From Pelorhabdus rhamnosifermentans (GTDB lineage: Bacteria; Bacillota; Negativicutes; UMGS1260): a stretch of DNA of 64,000 nt. Under the pieces are notes generated by a model, which saw only the letters and a list, made by a program, of their open reading frames with translations, did not search any database and was not told the DNA's origin. A program made the position numbers and the translations under genes. Shown one piece after another: positions 38,381 to 47,485 of this stretch. Positions within the stretch are counted from its first letter, which is position 1. Each line of letters opens with the position of its first letter. The stretch covers positions 1 through 64,000 of the forward strand of contig NZ_JAHGVE010000001.1 in the NCBI RefSeq assembly GCF_018835585.1, written 5' to 3'.

Positions 38381-39688
38381 ATGAAAGTGAAAAAACAATC
38401 TTTTGTAAAAAAAAGTATCGCCTTAATGCTGTTTAGCAGTACGCTGATGTGGAGTGCTTCAACCGTTTGGGCGGCACCTGTAGAAATTTCCTTGGATGAC
38501 AGTGTAGCCTTAGCACTTAAGAATAATCCGTCAGTGAAAATGGCTGAGACGGATCGTGAGGCGGCAATCGAAACGCTTAACGAAGCTCAAACAGGCTATC
38601 AGCCAAAATTAAATTATACTTTTTCAGGCGGGCGTGCCAGTACGGCAGCGTCACAATCAACAAAAAATCAATACATAGTGAGTAATAAATTTGATAATAA
38701 AGTCAGTCTGACTCTACCGCTTTATACAGGGGGTTCTGTTGAAGGACAAGTTAATCAGGCTAAACTGGCCTTAAATAGCGCCGATTTAAGTATTGTGTCA
38801 ACAAAGCAGCAACTTCGGTTAAATGCGACCAATGGCTATTATTCTATTTTGCAAACCAAGAGCCTTGTGAAGGTGAACCAGGAAGAAGTAAATGATTTAG
38901 AAGGCCATTTGAATAATGTACAGGCTCAGTTCGATGTCGGAACTGTCGCCAAGTCTGACGTACTTCTTTCTGAAGTCAATTTGGCGAATGCCAGGCAAAC
39001 TTTGCTTGAGGCACAAAACAAATACGATTTGGCTGTAGCCAGTTTGAATAACATTATTGGTCTTCCTATGGGAACAGAGCTGAAAGTCAAAGAGGAATTA
39101 CAATATAAGAAATTCTCTACGCCTGTGACGGAATGTGTGGATTATGCTCTTAAGCATCGCCCCGAGAGTCTGCAGGCTGACATTAGTATTGCGAGTGCCA
39201 AAGAAGGGATCAGTGTTGCTGAGAGTAACCAGAAGCCTGCTGTCAGTTTAGGCGCAAGTGAAGACTGGAATGATACACATCTGCTTGGTACAGATAATAA
39301 CAATTGGTCTGTTGGCGTGACTGCCAGCTGGGACATTTTTGATGCCGGTCTTACGAAAGCTAAAGTCAGAGCGGCTACCTCTTCTGTAGACAAGTCAGTG
39401 CATCAAGCGAAGCAAACGAAAGACGGCATTGAACTCGAAGTTCGTCAGGATTATTTGAGTCTGAGAAATGCTGAAAAACGGATTGCAACAACACAGGTTA
39501 CGGTAGATCAGGCATTAGAAAACTATCATATCGCGCAAGTTCGCTATGCGTCAGGTGTTGGTACAAATTTGGATGTTATGGATGCTGAGTCGGCTTTGAC
39601 TTTGGCAAAAACCAATAATGTTCAAGCTTTATACGATTATAATACAAGTAAAGCACAACTGGACAAGGCCATGGGAATTGGTATCTAG
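38381..39688 (+). CDS. tolC: TolC-family outer-membrane channel protein
   Basis: 435 residues with a signal peptide (about 1-31, VWA-AP) and the duplicated OEP (TolC) layout: two repeats of long amphipathic helices with paired beta segments (DSVALALKNNPSVKMAETDR at the start; LKHRPESLQADISIASA at the repeat). It forms a trimeric trans-periplasmic duct for export or efflux with an inner-membrane partner that is not encoded in this window. GGGGAGGAT ribosome binding site. A terminator follows. Confidence 0.93.
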   Translation: MKVKKQSFVKKSIALMLFSSTLMWSASTVWAAPVEISLDDSVALALKNNPSVKMAETDREAAIETLNEAQTGYQPKLNYTFSGGRASTAASQSTKNQYIVSNKFDNKVSLTLPLYTGGSVEGQVNQAKLALNSADLSIVSTKQQLRLNATNGYYSILQTKSLVKVNQEEVNDLEGHLNNVQAQFDVGTVAKSDVLLSEVNLANARQTLLEAQNKYDLAVASLNNIIGLPMGTELKVKEELQYKKFSTPVTECVDYALKHRPESLQADISIASAKEGISVAESNQKPAVSLGASEDWNDTHLLGTDNNNWSVGVTASWDIFDAGLTKAKVRAATSSVDKSVHQAKQTKDGIELEVRQDYLSLRNAEKRIATTQVTVDQALENYHIAQVRYASGVGTNLDVMDAESALTLAKTNNVQALYDYNTSKAQLDKAMGIGI

Positions 39689-39703
39689 TCGGTTTTAAAA
39701 TGG

Positions 39704-39734
39704 AGCTCTCGCTTTTTTTGGCGAGAGCTTTTTT
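39704..39734 (+). terminator. Intrinsic terminator between tolC and tamB
   Basis: Perfect nine-bp stem AGCTCTCGC/GCGAGAGCT with a T-rich loop and TTTTTT tail. Confidence 0.85.
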
Positions 39735-39810
39735 CATGTATGACACAGAGGAGGATGGGAGGGGGGACTTGTCGAATTATCTTTTAATCCGATTCATCAG
39801 GAGGTTTATT

Positions 39811-42800
39811 ATGCAGAAGAGAAAGGCATGGCTATTTTTCAGCCTCATCCTTGCCGTGCTTGTCAGTGGTGCACTCATTTGGCATAACCAGAGTCAGCCA
39901 GTGCTGCAGAATATTACGACAGACATTGCGCAGCAACTTTCTAAGTCACTGGGGCAGCCTGTAAAAATTGGCAATATTGTTATAAATTCTCCGACGAGCA
40001 TGACTCTTCAGCAGGTAGAAATTGAAGATTCAGAGGGCCAACCCATTTTAATAAGCCCTGAAGTGAAAGTTTCTTTTTCATTGTGGGAGCTTTTTTGGGG
40101 ACATGAGCCCGCTATACATATGATTAAAGAAATTCAAATAGCTACTCCGCAGTTATTTGTTACTGAGGGAGCCGATGGCAAATGGAATGTTGATCAGCTT
40201 TTGAAGGAGAAGCCAGCAGATCAGCCTTCGCTGCGCAGTTTAATTGATATTGATCAAGGGTCCGTTAATCTAACGCTGCCCCAAGGAAGCTGGACGTTGG
40301 ATCACTTAACAGGTAAGGTCAACTTAGAAAATGCATCGGCCGCTGCCGTTGATCTTGCTGGGGAGGTAAGCGGCAATGCCTTTACTGTGGTAGGTCGACT
40401 GAATGATGGCGGAACCCATCATCTGCGCATTCAGGCGCCCCTGATTGATTTGCAGTCCTTTTTACCTTTGTTGAGTGGTCAGTCTCAATTGGAGAAAATT
40501 CAAGTACATGAGGGAAAGCTAGCGAATTTTACACTGTCTGTAGTGAGTGAAAAAGATAAGCCGCTTGTTTTTTCCGGTGAAAGTGAACTGAAGGAAATTG
40601 CCGTTAGTCTTGATGGACGTGAACTTCAACAGATTCATGGTTTTGTTACCTTTACGCAAGATTGCCTGGATTTTTATCATACGGAGGCCACATTGGGTGA
40701 CCAGCCCTTCGCCATTAGCGGGCAGGTGCTGTTCAATACGGATGAGCCTGTTATTCACTTATCCATCACAGGGGTGAATTTAGATCTATCCGCCCTTCCT
40801 TTGCCTATCGAAGCCGCAGGACAGCTCAACGTAGCCTTCCAAGTCGCAGGGCGCGTGTCTCAGCCTGTCATTGACGGCACAGTCAGTGTTCAGAATCTGA
40901 AGGCCGAAGGCTATGCAGTGAATCAAGGGCGTGCGCATATTCATTTAGCCAATCAAGAATTGTCTGTTCAACATTTGTCAGCCGATCTGCTTGGTGGAAC
41001 TCTTACCGGGAATGGGCAGGTGGATTTAGCTAGCGCGACAGGTTCCCTGCATCTTTCAGGTCGCCATATTGATAGTGCTGCACTGGGCATTGCTGCCAAT
41101 ATTCCTGTTTCAGGCTATAGTGATTTTGATGCAGACGTAAGCGGTCCTTTCGATCCGGCTCAGGCGGTCGTGTCTGCGCAGGTAGCTATGACGGAAGGAA
41201 CATTTCAAGCTGTGCCTTTTTATAACTTGCAAACGGCTTTTGTTAAAACCGCTGCCGGCGATATACTGATTGATCAGGCATCAGCCGTTGTAGCAGGGGG
41301 AAAGCTTTTAGCTCAAGGTACTGTCGGCAGAGATAATTTGGATCTTTCTGTCATGGCCCAACAGATTCAGGCCGATTCCCTGGCACCGAATTTTACAGAT
41401 GCGTCTATTAAGGGAGCCGTTACTGTCAATGGGCATGTGACAGGAACTCGAACAGCACCACTTGTTGCAGCTCAATTTTCGGCTGAAAATGGCGAGGTAT
41501 TGAATCAGCCTTTTGATACTCTTACCGGGGCGTTTACAGCAACATCTCAGCAAGTATCCATTGATCATGCAACGCTTACTTATAATCAACCCTTCTGGAA
41601 AAATCAAGCTGATTTCCGTATTCCTCCAGTTATTACGACGCACCAAGTCAGTGGCACCATGGGTCTTACAGGCGATCATGCTGTTCAGTTAGCCATTACA
41701 ACGCATGCGGCACGAGCAGAAGATTTGGTGAAATTTTTAGCGCCTGATCAAGACATTACAGGCAATGTAGATGCCGATGTTTTGCTGAGCGGTCCATTAG
41801 CTAATCCAGATGCTAAGGTAGCTGCTTATTTTACTGATGGCAGTTATCGCGGCTATCTTGTGCGACATGCCGAAGCGTTGCTGGTACGTAAACAAGGGTT
41901 GACAAAGATTGATCGCTTGACGGTTCATTCTTTACCAGGCGACTTGGAATTGTCAGGAACAATCGATGACAATCAAGTCATGAATTTTGCTGTGGACATT
42001 AAAAATATTCGCATGAACCATTTGGGACTGGATTTTCCTTATCCTCTTACGGGCCGGGCGAATTTCTCCGGACAACTGACAGGAACGCCGGATCATCCTA
42101 TTTTTGATGGACAGCTGTTAGCTCAAAAACTGACTGTCAAGGGTCAGGAAATTACCAATGTTTCAGGCTTTGTTTTGCTTGATGGTCAAGATATTCGGAT
42201 ACCCGCCTTAGAATTTCATCAAGGTGAGGGACTCGTCCAGGTAAGTGGCGGGATGAATCTTCAGAATAGAACCCTTTCAGGTACAGCGAATTTTAGCAAC
42301 GGATCAGTTAGCCAATTGGCGCCCTTGTTTGATATCGCTTCAGATAAAGTCACGGGAAAGCTTAATGGCCAAATTCGGGCTTCAGGAAGTCTTGATAATC
42401 CGACGGTTTTTCTAACAGGCAATTTGACAGGGGGAACCATCAAAAATTATCCGCTTGATTCCGTCGATTTAGATCTGGAAATGGTAAATCATGTAATTTC
42501 AATTAACCAATTTGCGGCTAAGCAAGGGGCCGGACATTTAATTATTACGGGAACCGCTGATCTAAATGGTCCCGTGCATTTAAATGTATATGGAAGTAGC
42601 ATTGACAGCGGCCTTTTTCCAGCTTGGCTGGATATGAATATTCCAGTTCATGGCGATGCTCTCGTTTCTGTTGAAGTCACAGGAGATATTAAAAATCCTA
42701 CAGCTGCTGTTTCGGTAGGCGTCCAAAACGGTAGTATTGACAATCAAAAGTTTGATAGTCTCAATGGCAGTTTTATTGTTACAAATAAACTTATTGATAT

Positions 42801-44229
42801 CAATCAGATTACCTTGACCAAGGATGCCTATGTGGTCAGCGCCACAGGCACCATTCCGATACAAAATACTAAGGAACAAGAGTCTCTCAGTCCGTCCTTT
42901 AATTTCCCGACTCATTTCAGTTCGATCAGTAACAGGCTGATTGGTAATAATGAAATGGACGTCAAGATCATGTTGGATCAGGCGGATCTCGGTATCCTGC
43001 CCTTTATGACGAGCCAAATTGCTTGGGCGGGTGGAGCTACGCAGGGGAATCTGGTAATTAATGGTACACCTAGTCAGCCGAAATTATTTGGTAACTTGGC
43101 TGTTCAGAAGGGAACTGTTAAATTTGCGTCATTAAAAGATGCTATGACCGATTTAACTCTTGATATTCACTTTGAAGGTGATAAAATAGTTATAAATACC
43201 TTTCAGGGGAAAATGGGTCAGGGTAACTTTACCTTGGCGGGGTCAGCCCTGCTGAAAGGAAAGACACTCACTGATTATGACTTGAAAATGAAACTCAATC
43301 AATTGGGTATCAGGCATACGAACTTTAACGGTCCTGTGAGTGGCGAACTTGCCTTAACTTCGGCAAGTGGTCAGCCCTTGCTCAGTGGGAAAATCCGGCT
43401 TGAGCAAGATGACATTGATATTCCGGCAATTCCGGAGATCAAACCGGCTGCTTTTGACTTGGCACTGAATGTGGATGTGGAAGCAGGAAAAAATTTGCGG
43501 CTTTATAATCCCTATTTGTATGATTTCAATGTAGATGGGAAGGTCAATATTGGCGGGAGTCTCAAGCGGCCCATGCCCACTGGAAAATTCACAGTTAGTC
43601 ATGGTAAGTTGACCTATTTAACAGCGCCATTTACCATCGAGACAGGAACAGCGGAATTTGTTCCTCATAGCGGGCTGCTAATTCCAGTCATTCATCTCAC
43701 TTCGAAGTATCAAATTCAACAAACGACGGTCACACTGGCTATCAATGGTCCTGCTACGGAAATGGATTTTAAACTGACATCAAACCCAGCGCTCAGTCAG
43801 CCGCAAATTATGTCGCTCTTAACCTTGCGTAATCGTTATTTCGATAAACAGTTTGTGAATGGACGGGATAACAATTTTGGCCGCGATCAAATGGATAGTC
43901 TGGTGACTTTTGGATTGGAATCGCAATTATTTAGTCCCGTTGAAAATTCACTCCGCTCAATCTTTGGGTTTGATGATTTTCATGTTGTCCATAACTATGA
44001 TACAGTGAGCGGATCTTCCAGCCAATCATCCATTACGCAGGAAGTGTATGATCTTGAAGTAAGTAAATACCTTACAGATAAATTACTTGTCAATTATTCG
44101 ATGGGCATTGATCATACCTCCCAAAAATTTGGTTTCCGCTATGAATTTAATCAGCAGTTTAGTATTGGAACCTCGCAGGATTCACTTCATCACTATAAAG
44201 TGGATGCCCTTGCAAAATATCAATTTTAG
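39811..44229 (+). CDS. tamB: TamB-family (AsmA-like/DUF490) inter-membrane protein
   Basis: About 1472 residues. One N-terminal membrane helix (about 6-24) then a very long chain of short beta-strands, the taco-shaped beta-helix of the TamB/YhdP family, ending in the conserved DUF490 C-terminal domain (LTSNPALSQPQIMSLLTLRN, landmark) and a final aromatic Phe. TamB proteins span the periplasm and carry phospholipid or assist outer-membrane insertion with BamA-like partners. The start at 39811 has AGGAGG seven bases upstream; the longer frame from 39700 begins inside a terminator and was rejected. Next gene cluster contains bamA. Confidence 0.93.
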   Translation: MQKRKAWLFFSLILAVLVSGALIWHNQSQPVLQNITTDIAQQLSKSLGQPVKIGNIVINSPTSMTLQQVEIEDSEGQPILISPEVKVSFSLWELFWGHEPAIHMIKEIQIATPQLFVTEGADGKWNVDQLLKEKPADQPSLRSLIDIDQGSVNLTLPQGSWTLDHLTGKVNLENASAAAVDLAGEVSGNAFTVVGRLNDGGTHHLRIQAPLIDLQSFLPLLSGQSQLEKIQVHEGKLANFTLSVVSEKDKPLVFSGESELKEIAVSLDGRELQQIHGFVTFTQDCLDFYHTEATLGDQPFAISGQVLFNTDEPVIHLSITGVNLDLSALPLPIEAAGQLNVAFQVAGRVSQPVIDGTVSVQNLKAEGYAVNQGRAHIHLANQELSVQHLSADLLGGTLTGNGQVDLASATGSLHLSGRHIDSAALGIAANIPVSGYSDFDADVSGPFDPAQAVVSAQVAMTEGTFQAVPFYNLQTAFVKTAAGDILIDQASAVVAGGKLLAQGTVGRDNLDLSVMAQQIQADSLAPNFTDASIKGAVTVNGHVTGTRTAPLVAAQFSAENGEVLNQPFDTLTGAFTATSQQVSIDHATLTYNQPFWKNQADFRIPPVITTHQVSGTMGLTGDHAVQLAITTHAARAEDLVKFLAPDQDITGNVDADVLLSGPLANPDAKVAAYFTDGSYRGYLVRHAEALLVRKQGLTKIDRLTVHSLPGDLELSGTIDDNQVMNFAVDIKNIRMNHLGLDFPYPLTGRANFSGQLTGTPDHPIFDGQLLAQKLTVKGQEITNVSGFVLLDGQDIRIPALEFHQGEGLVQVSGGMNLQNRTLSGTANFSNGSVSQLAPLFDIASDKVTGKLNGQIRASGSLDNPTVFLTGNLTGGTIKNYPLDSVDLDLEMVNHVISINQFAAKQGAGHLIITGTADLNGPVHLNVYGSSIDSGLFPAWLDMNIPVHGDALVSVEVTGDIKNPTAAVSVGVQNGSIDNQKFDSLNGSFIVTNKLIDINQITLTKDAYVVSATGTIPIQNTKEQESLSPSFNFPTHFSSISNRLIGNNEMDVKIMLDQADLGILPFMTSQIAWAGGATQGNLVINGTPSQPKLFGNLAVQKGTVKFASLKDAMTDLTLDIHFEGDKIVINTFQGKMGQGNFTLAGSALLKGKTLTDYDLKMKLNQLGIRHTNFNGPVSGELALTSASGQPLLSGKIRLEQDDIDIPAIPEIKPAAFDLALNVDVEAGKNLRLYNPYLYDFNVDGKVNIGGSLKRPMPTGKFTVSHGKLTYLTAPFTIETGTAEFVPHSGLLIPVIHLTSKYQIQQTTVTLAINGPATEMDFKLTSNPALSQPQIMSLLTLRNRYFDKQFVNGRDNNFGRDQMDSLVTFGLESQLFSPVENSLRSIFGFDDFHVVHNYDTVSGSSSQSSITQEVYDLEVSKYLTDKLLVNYSMGIDHTSQKFGFRYEFNQQFSIGTSQDSLHHYKVDALAKYQF

Positions 44230-44248
44230 ATCGATTTAATTAGATTGG

Positions 44249-44899
44249 ATGATGAAAATGAATCTTCATGAATATTTGCAGGAATTAAATAAGATTGAAC
44301 TTTTGTCACCTGATCTTGAGCAGAGTTTATGGCAATCTTATAAAGAGCAAGGGGATGTTCGCTCTCGCGGGCAGCTTATTGAGCATTATCAGCCGCTGGT
44401 ATTTAAAGTAGTTGCCCGTTTTAAAGCCAGCGAGAACCTTGTAATGGATTTGATTCAGGAAGGGACCGTCGGCCTGATTGAAGCAGCAGAAAATTATGAA
44501 CCTAAGCGGGGGATTGCTTTTAGTTTATATGCCGTTCATCGTATTCGCGGGCGTATGTTGAACTTTATTCAAAAAGAAGGCAAACAGAATTGTGCCTATA
44601 TGGAAAGTCCCCTTGAAGCGGATACAGCGTCAGGCACATTGGGCGATTGTTTAGCAGATCTTTCACCAAGCGTTGCGCAGCAGGCAGAACAACATTTTCT
44701 TGTCGATGAACTGAAAACAGCTTTGCGCCGTCTGCCCCAAAAAGAACAGCTTGTTGTTAGCGGGATGTATTTAGAAGAACAGGAGCCGAAGGCATTGGCT
44801 AATACACTCAACGTGAGCACTTCCCATCTTTATCGGCTACAGAAACAGGGTGTGCGGCGTATTCGCGGCATGATGTCGAAACTTATGCAGAATTGGTAA
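44249..44899 (+). CDS. Sigma-70-family RNA polymerase sigma factor (regions 2 and 4)
   Basis: 216 residues. Region 2 (about 35-110) includes DLIQEGTVGLIEAAENYEPK and FSLYAVHRIRGRMLNF, and region 4 (about 150-205) includes LPQKEQLVVSGMYLEEQEPK with a helix-turn-helix (ALANTLNVSTSHLYRL). Region 3 is missing or reduced. This is a small alternative sigma factor of the sigma-H/FliA/ECF-border type. Its position between tamB and bamA suggests control of envelope genes, but no target promoter motif can be derived from one window. ATG 44249 or 44258 could be the start; no strong ribosome binding site. No anti-sigma gene of known type is beside it. Confidence 0.85.
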   Translation: MMKMNLHEYLQELNKIELLSPDLEQSLWQSYKEQGDVRSRGQLIEHYQPLVFKVVARFKASENLVMDLIQEGTVGLIEAAENYEPKRGIAFSLYAVHRIRGRMLNFIQKEGKQNCAYMESPLEADTASGTLGDCLADLSPSVAQQAEQHFLVDELKTALRRLPQKEQLVVSGMYLEEQEPKALANTLNVSTSHLYRLQKQGVRRIRGMMSKLMQNW

Positions 44900-45069
44900 A
44901 GATGAACTTGTAGAAACGCGTGAGAATGCAAAAAACAGCTGTTTGGTAGAGATTGAACGAGCAAATTATTGTTTTTACGCAGTAATGGATAAATATGACC
45001 GATTGTCAATCACCAGAATCTGGCCTCTTCCCAGGATTGTATAGAGTGGTTATAATAGAGGTGGTCCAT

Positions 45070-45639
45070 ATGGGTGAATTAAAAGGGAAAGTAGTTTCAC
45101 ATTTACGGTCGGCCCAACAATGGCTGCACCGAGCAGAACAGGCTTTTGACAGTGAAAAAGATACACGCGGCAAGCTGGATTTGATGCTGGCCCAAGCGGA
45201 GCTGCAGCATCTCCATGAGTCTGCCATCAAGGGGAAATCTGTTCCTTTGATTCGTCAGGCCCTTGCTTTTGCTTTAGCTGGCCTGCTTTTTTCCGGTGGT
45301 ATTGGTGGCGCTTATTTTTATTTGCATCAAGGTAAGCCGTTGCAAGAAAAGTTAGCCCAAACAGAGGAACGCAAAGTGCCTCCAGCCATGCCAGCCCCTG
45401 TTTCTCCAACTTCGCAGCCAGTCCCTTCATCCCCTATGACTGTTCCAGAATCCGCATCCCGGGCTGTTTCTAGTGTGCCGCCCGTATCTACTGCGGAGGT
45501 TGTTCACAAAGAAACAAATGTAGTTGTTTCTTCAAGTCCTGCGGCAAGTGACAAGGAAGTGTCTGCTCAACAGGTCGTCAAGCCTGGAGAAATGAACCAA
45601 CTTATTCGGGCGGCAGGAAAATCATTACGTGGTCAGTAA
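45070..45639 (+). CDS. Membrane protein of unknown function (189 aa), charged helix-TM-Pro/Ser-rich
   Basis: About 189 residues. N-terminal 50 residues are a charged, Ala/Leu-rich helix (KGKVVSHLRSAQQWLHRAEQ), then a membrane segment (about 63-83, Gly/Ala-rich), then a Pro/Ser/Val-rich low-complexity tail and a short basic C-terminus (IRAAGKSLRGQ). The membrane anchor could place the tail in the periplasm. No family recognised. Start at 45070 follows AGAGGTGG; an in-frame upstream extension from 44995 has no support. It follows the sigma factor, so it might be a regulator, but there is no zinc or anti-sigma motif. Confidence 0.65.
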   Translation: MGELKGKVVSHLRSAQQWLHRAEQAFDSEKDTRGKLDLMLAQAELQHLHESAIKGKSVPLIRQALAFALAGLLFSGGIGGAYFYLHQGKPLQEKLAQTEERKVPPAMPAPVSPTSQPVPSSPMTVPESASRAVSSVPPVSTAEVVHKETNVVVSSSPAASDKEVSAQQVVKPGEMNQLIRAAGKSLRGQ

Positions 45640-45658
45640 CTTCATAAGGAGGTAATGC

Positions 45659-47437
45659 ATGAATAAACGGCGCTATGGACAACTTGTTGTTGCAGCTTTT
45701 TTCTGCCTCGTTTTTGTAATCAATGCTATTGCGCCGGCACTGGCGGCCGATTTTACTGGTAAAACAGTAACATCTGTTACGGTTACAGGCAATACTACCG
45801 TTGCTGAAAGCACCATCTTATCAGCAATTAAGGTAAAGCCAGGGGACGTGTTGGCAAGTGCTGCTATCAAGCAGGATATGCAGTCTATTTATGATTTAGG
45901 TTATTTTTTTGATGTAGTCGTTAATTTTACGGAAGTGCCTGAAGGTGTGAAAGTCGTCTATACGGTGATGGAAAATCCACCGCTCAGTGATGTTGTTGTG
46001 AAAGGAAATACGAAAGTCACGACAGAAAAAATCAAGAGCTTGATTCAGGCTAAAACGAATACGATTATTAACACCAAATCATTAAATGATAATATGCGGG
46101 CTATTGAACAGTATTATCATGATCAGGGCTATATATTAGCCAAAGTCAGTGATCTCAGCGTCAGCCCGGCGGGTGTGCTTACTGTGACAGTGAATGAGGG
46201 CATGCTTGAGAACATTGTCATTAAAGGCAATGAAAAAACGAAGGATTATGTCATTACGCGTGAAATGACCATTAAACCTGGTGAACCTTTTAATGCCAAA
46301 CTTGCTCGTCGCAGCATGCAAAAAGTGTACAACCTGGGTTATTTTGAAGATGTTAATATGAAACTCAATCCAGGCAAAGATCCTAATGCAGTTTCCTTAG
46401 AAGCTGATGTAGTGGAGCAAAAAACAGGTACTTTCTCCATTGGTGGCGGCTATAGTCAAAGTGATGGTCTTGTTGGTATTATCGAGTTAGGTGATAATAA
46501 TTTAGGTGGTACAGGCGATAAGGCTAAGATTCACTGGGAATTTGGCGGTAATGCCAGCAGCAAGAACTATGAATTTGATTACACCCATCCCTGGTTGGAT
46601 GATAAGCAAACATCGATTGGATTCAGTATTTACAACATGACCAATCAATACACCGATTATGGTCTGAGCACGAATGGTTCCTACGATGACCGCGCGACGC
46701 GGTCAACGTATGATAAAAATCGTAAGGGCTTTGAGGTGACATTGGGTCGTCCGCAAGGCGAATATTTGCAAAACTATATTACCTTTAAAAATCGTAAAGA
46801 TTCGTGGGTTAGCCAGGTTTCCGGTCCGATTGATTACTCGAATCCGACCGCAACAGATGCAACTTACGGCAATTACGATAGTTATTTGAAGGACAACTTC
46901 GGATTGACACGCAGTGTTACGTTAACGCGCGTTTTTGATGATCGCGACAACGTGTTTAATCCGACGGAAGGCAGCCGTTTTCAGTTGAGCGGTGAATTTG
47001 CCGGCAAAGGTTTAGGCGGTGATTTTAATTTTAATAAATATACTGCTGAGGCACGTCACTATTTCAAGATTAATGACGATCATGTCATTGCCTTGCGTGT
47101 TGCAGGTGGCTATGCCACAGGTGATATTTCCGAGACTAACCAATTTTCTGTCGGCGGTTCGGATACACTGCGCGGCTATGATGATGATCAGTTTAAAGGA
47201 ACAAAGATGCTGACATCTTCAGCAGAATATCGGTTCCCGATTGTGAAAAAAGTCCAAGGCGTTGTATTTGCTGATGCCGGTAATGCTTGGAATGGCGAAG
47301 GGTACAAGCTTAATGACTTGAAAACGAGCGTGGGTGTTGGTATTCGTGTATCTACCCCACTCGGTCCGATCCGGATTGATTTGGCAAAAGGTGAAGAAGG
47401 CAACAAAACGCACTTTAGTTTTGGTGGACAATTCTAA
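45659..47437 (+). CDS. bamA: BamA (Omp85) outer-membrane assembly protein
   Basis: 592 residues. Signal peptide (about 1-29), three POTRA repeats (about 35-105, 110-180, 185-255, with phrases such as GNTKVTTEKIKSL and GNEKTKDYVITREM), then a beta-barrel with the Omp85 signature VGGSDTLRGYDDDQFKGTK near residue 500 and a terminal GGQF ending in Phe. It inserts beta-barrel proteins into the outer membrane. Three POTRA domains rather than the five of proteobacteria is normal for this group. AAGGAGGTAATGC ribosome binding site. Confidence 0.95.
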   Translation: MNKRRYGQLVVAAFFCLVFVINAIAPALAADFTGKTVTSVTVTGNTTVAESTILSAIKVKPGDVLASAAIKQDMQSIYDLGYFFDVVVNFTEVPEGVKVVYTVMENPPLSDVVVKGNTKVTTEKIKSLIQAKTNTIINTKSLNDNMRAIEQYYHDQGYILAKVSDLSVSPAGVLTVTVNEGMLENIVIKGNEKTKDYVITREMTIKPGEPFNAKLARRSMQKVYNLGYFEDVNMKLNPGKDPNAVSLEADVVEQKTGTFSIGGGYSQSDGLVGIIELGDNNLGGTGDKAKIHWEFGGNASSKNYEFDYTHPWLDDKQTSIGFSIYNMTNQYTDYGLSTNGSYDDRATRSTYDKNRKGFEVTLGRPQGEYLQNYITFKNRKDSWVSQVSGPIDYSNPTATDATYGNYDSYLKDNFGLTRSVTLTRVFDDRDNVFNPTEGSRFQLSGEFAGKGLGGDFNFNKYTAEARHYFKINDDHVIALRVAGGYATGDISETNQFSVGGSDTLRGYDDDQFKGTKMLTSSAEYRFPIVKKVQGVVFADAGNAWNGEGYKLNDLKTSVGVGIRVSTPLGPIRIDLAKGEEGNKTHFSFGGQF

Positions 47438-47449
47438 GTTACAAAGTTG

Positions 47450-47478
47450 AAAGTCAGGTCTATGACCTGACTTTTCTT
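47450..47478 (+). terminator. Intrinsic terminator after bamA
   Basis: Stem AAAGTCAGGTC/GACCTGACTTT with a TAT loop and TTTTCTTCT tail. Confidence 0.85.
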
Positions 47479-47485
47479 CTAGGGG

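Noticed and set aside
45051-45056. TATAAT as the promoter of the 189-residue membrane protein
   Set aside because: It would start transcription inside the ribosome binding site only a few bases before the ATG, and no -35 is visible.
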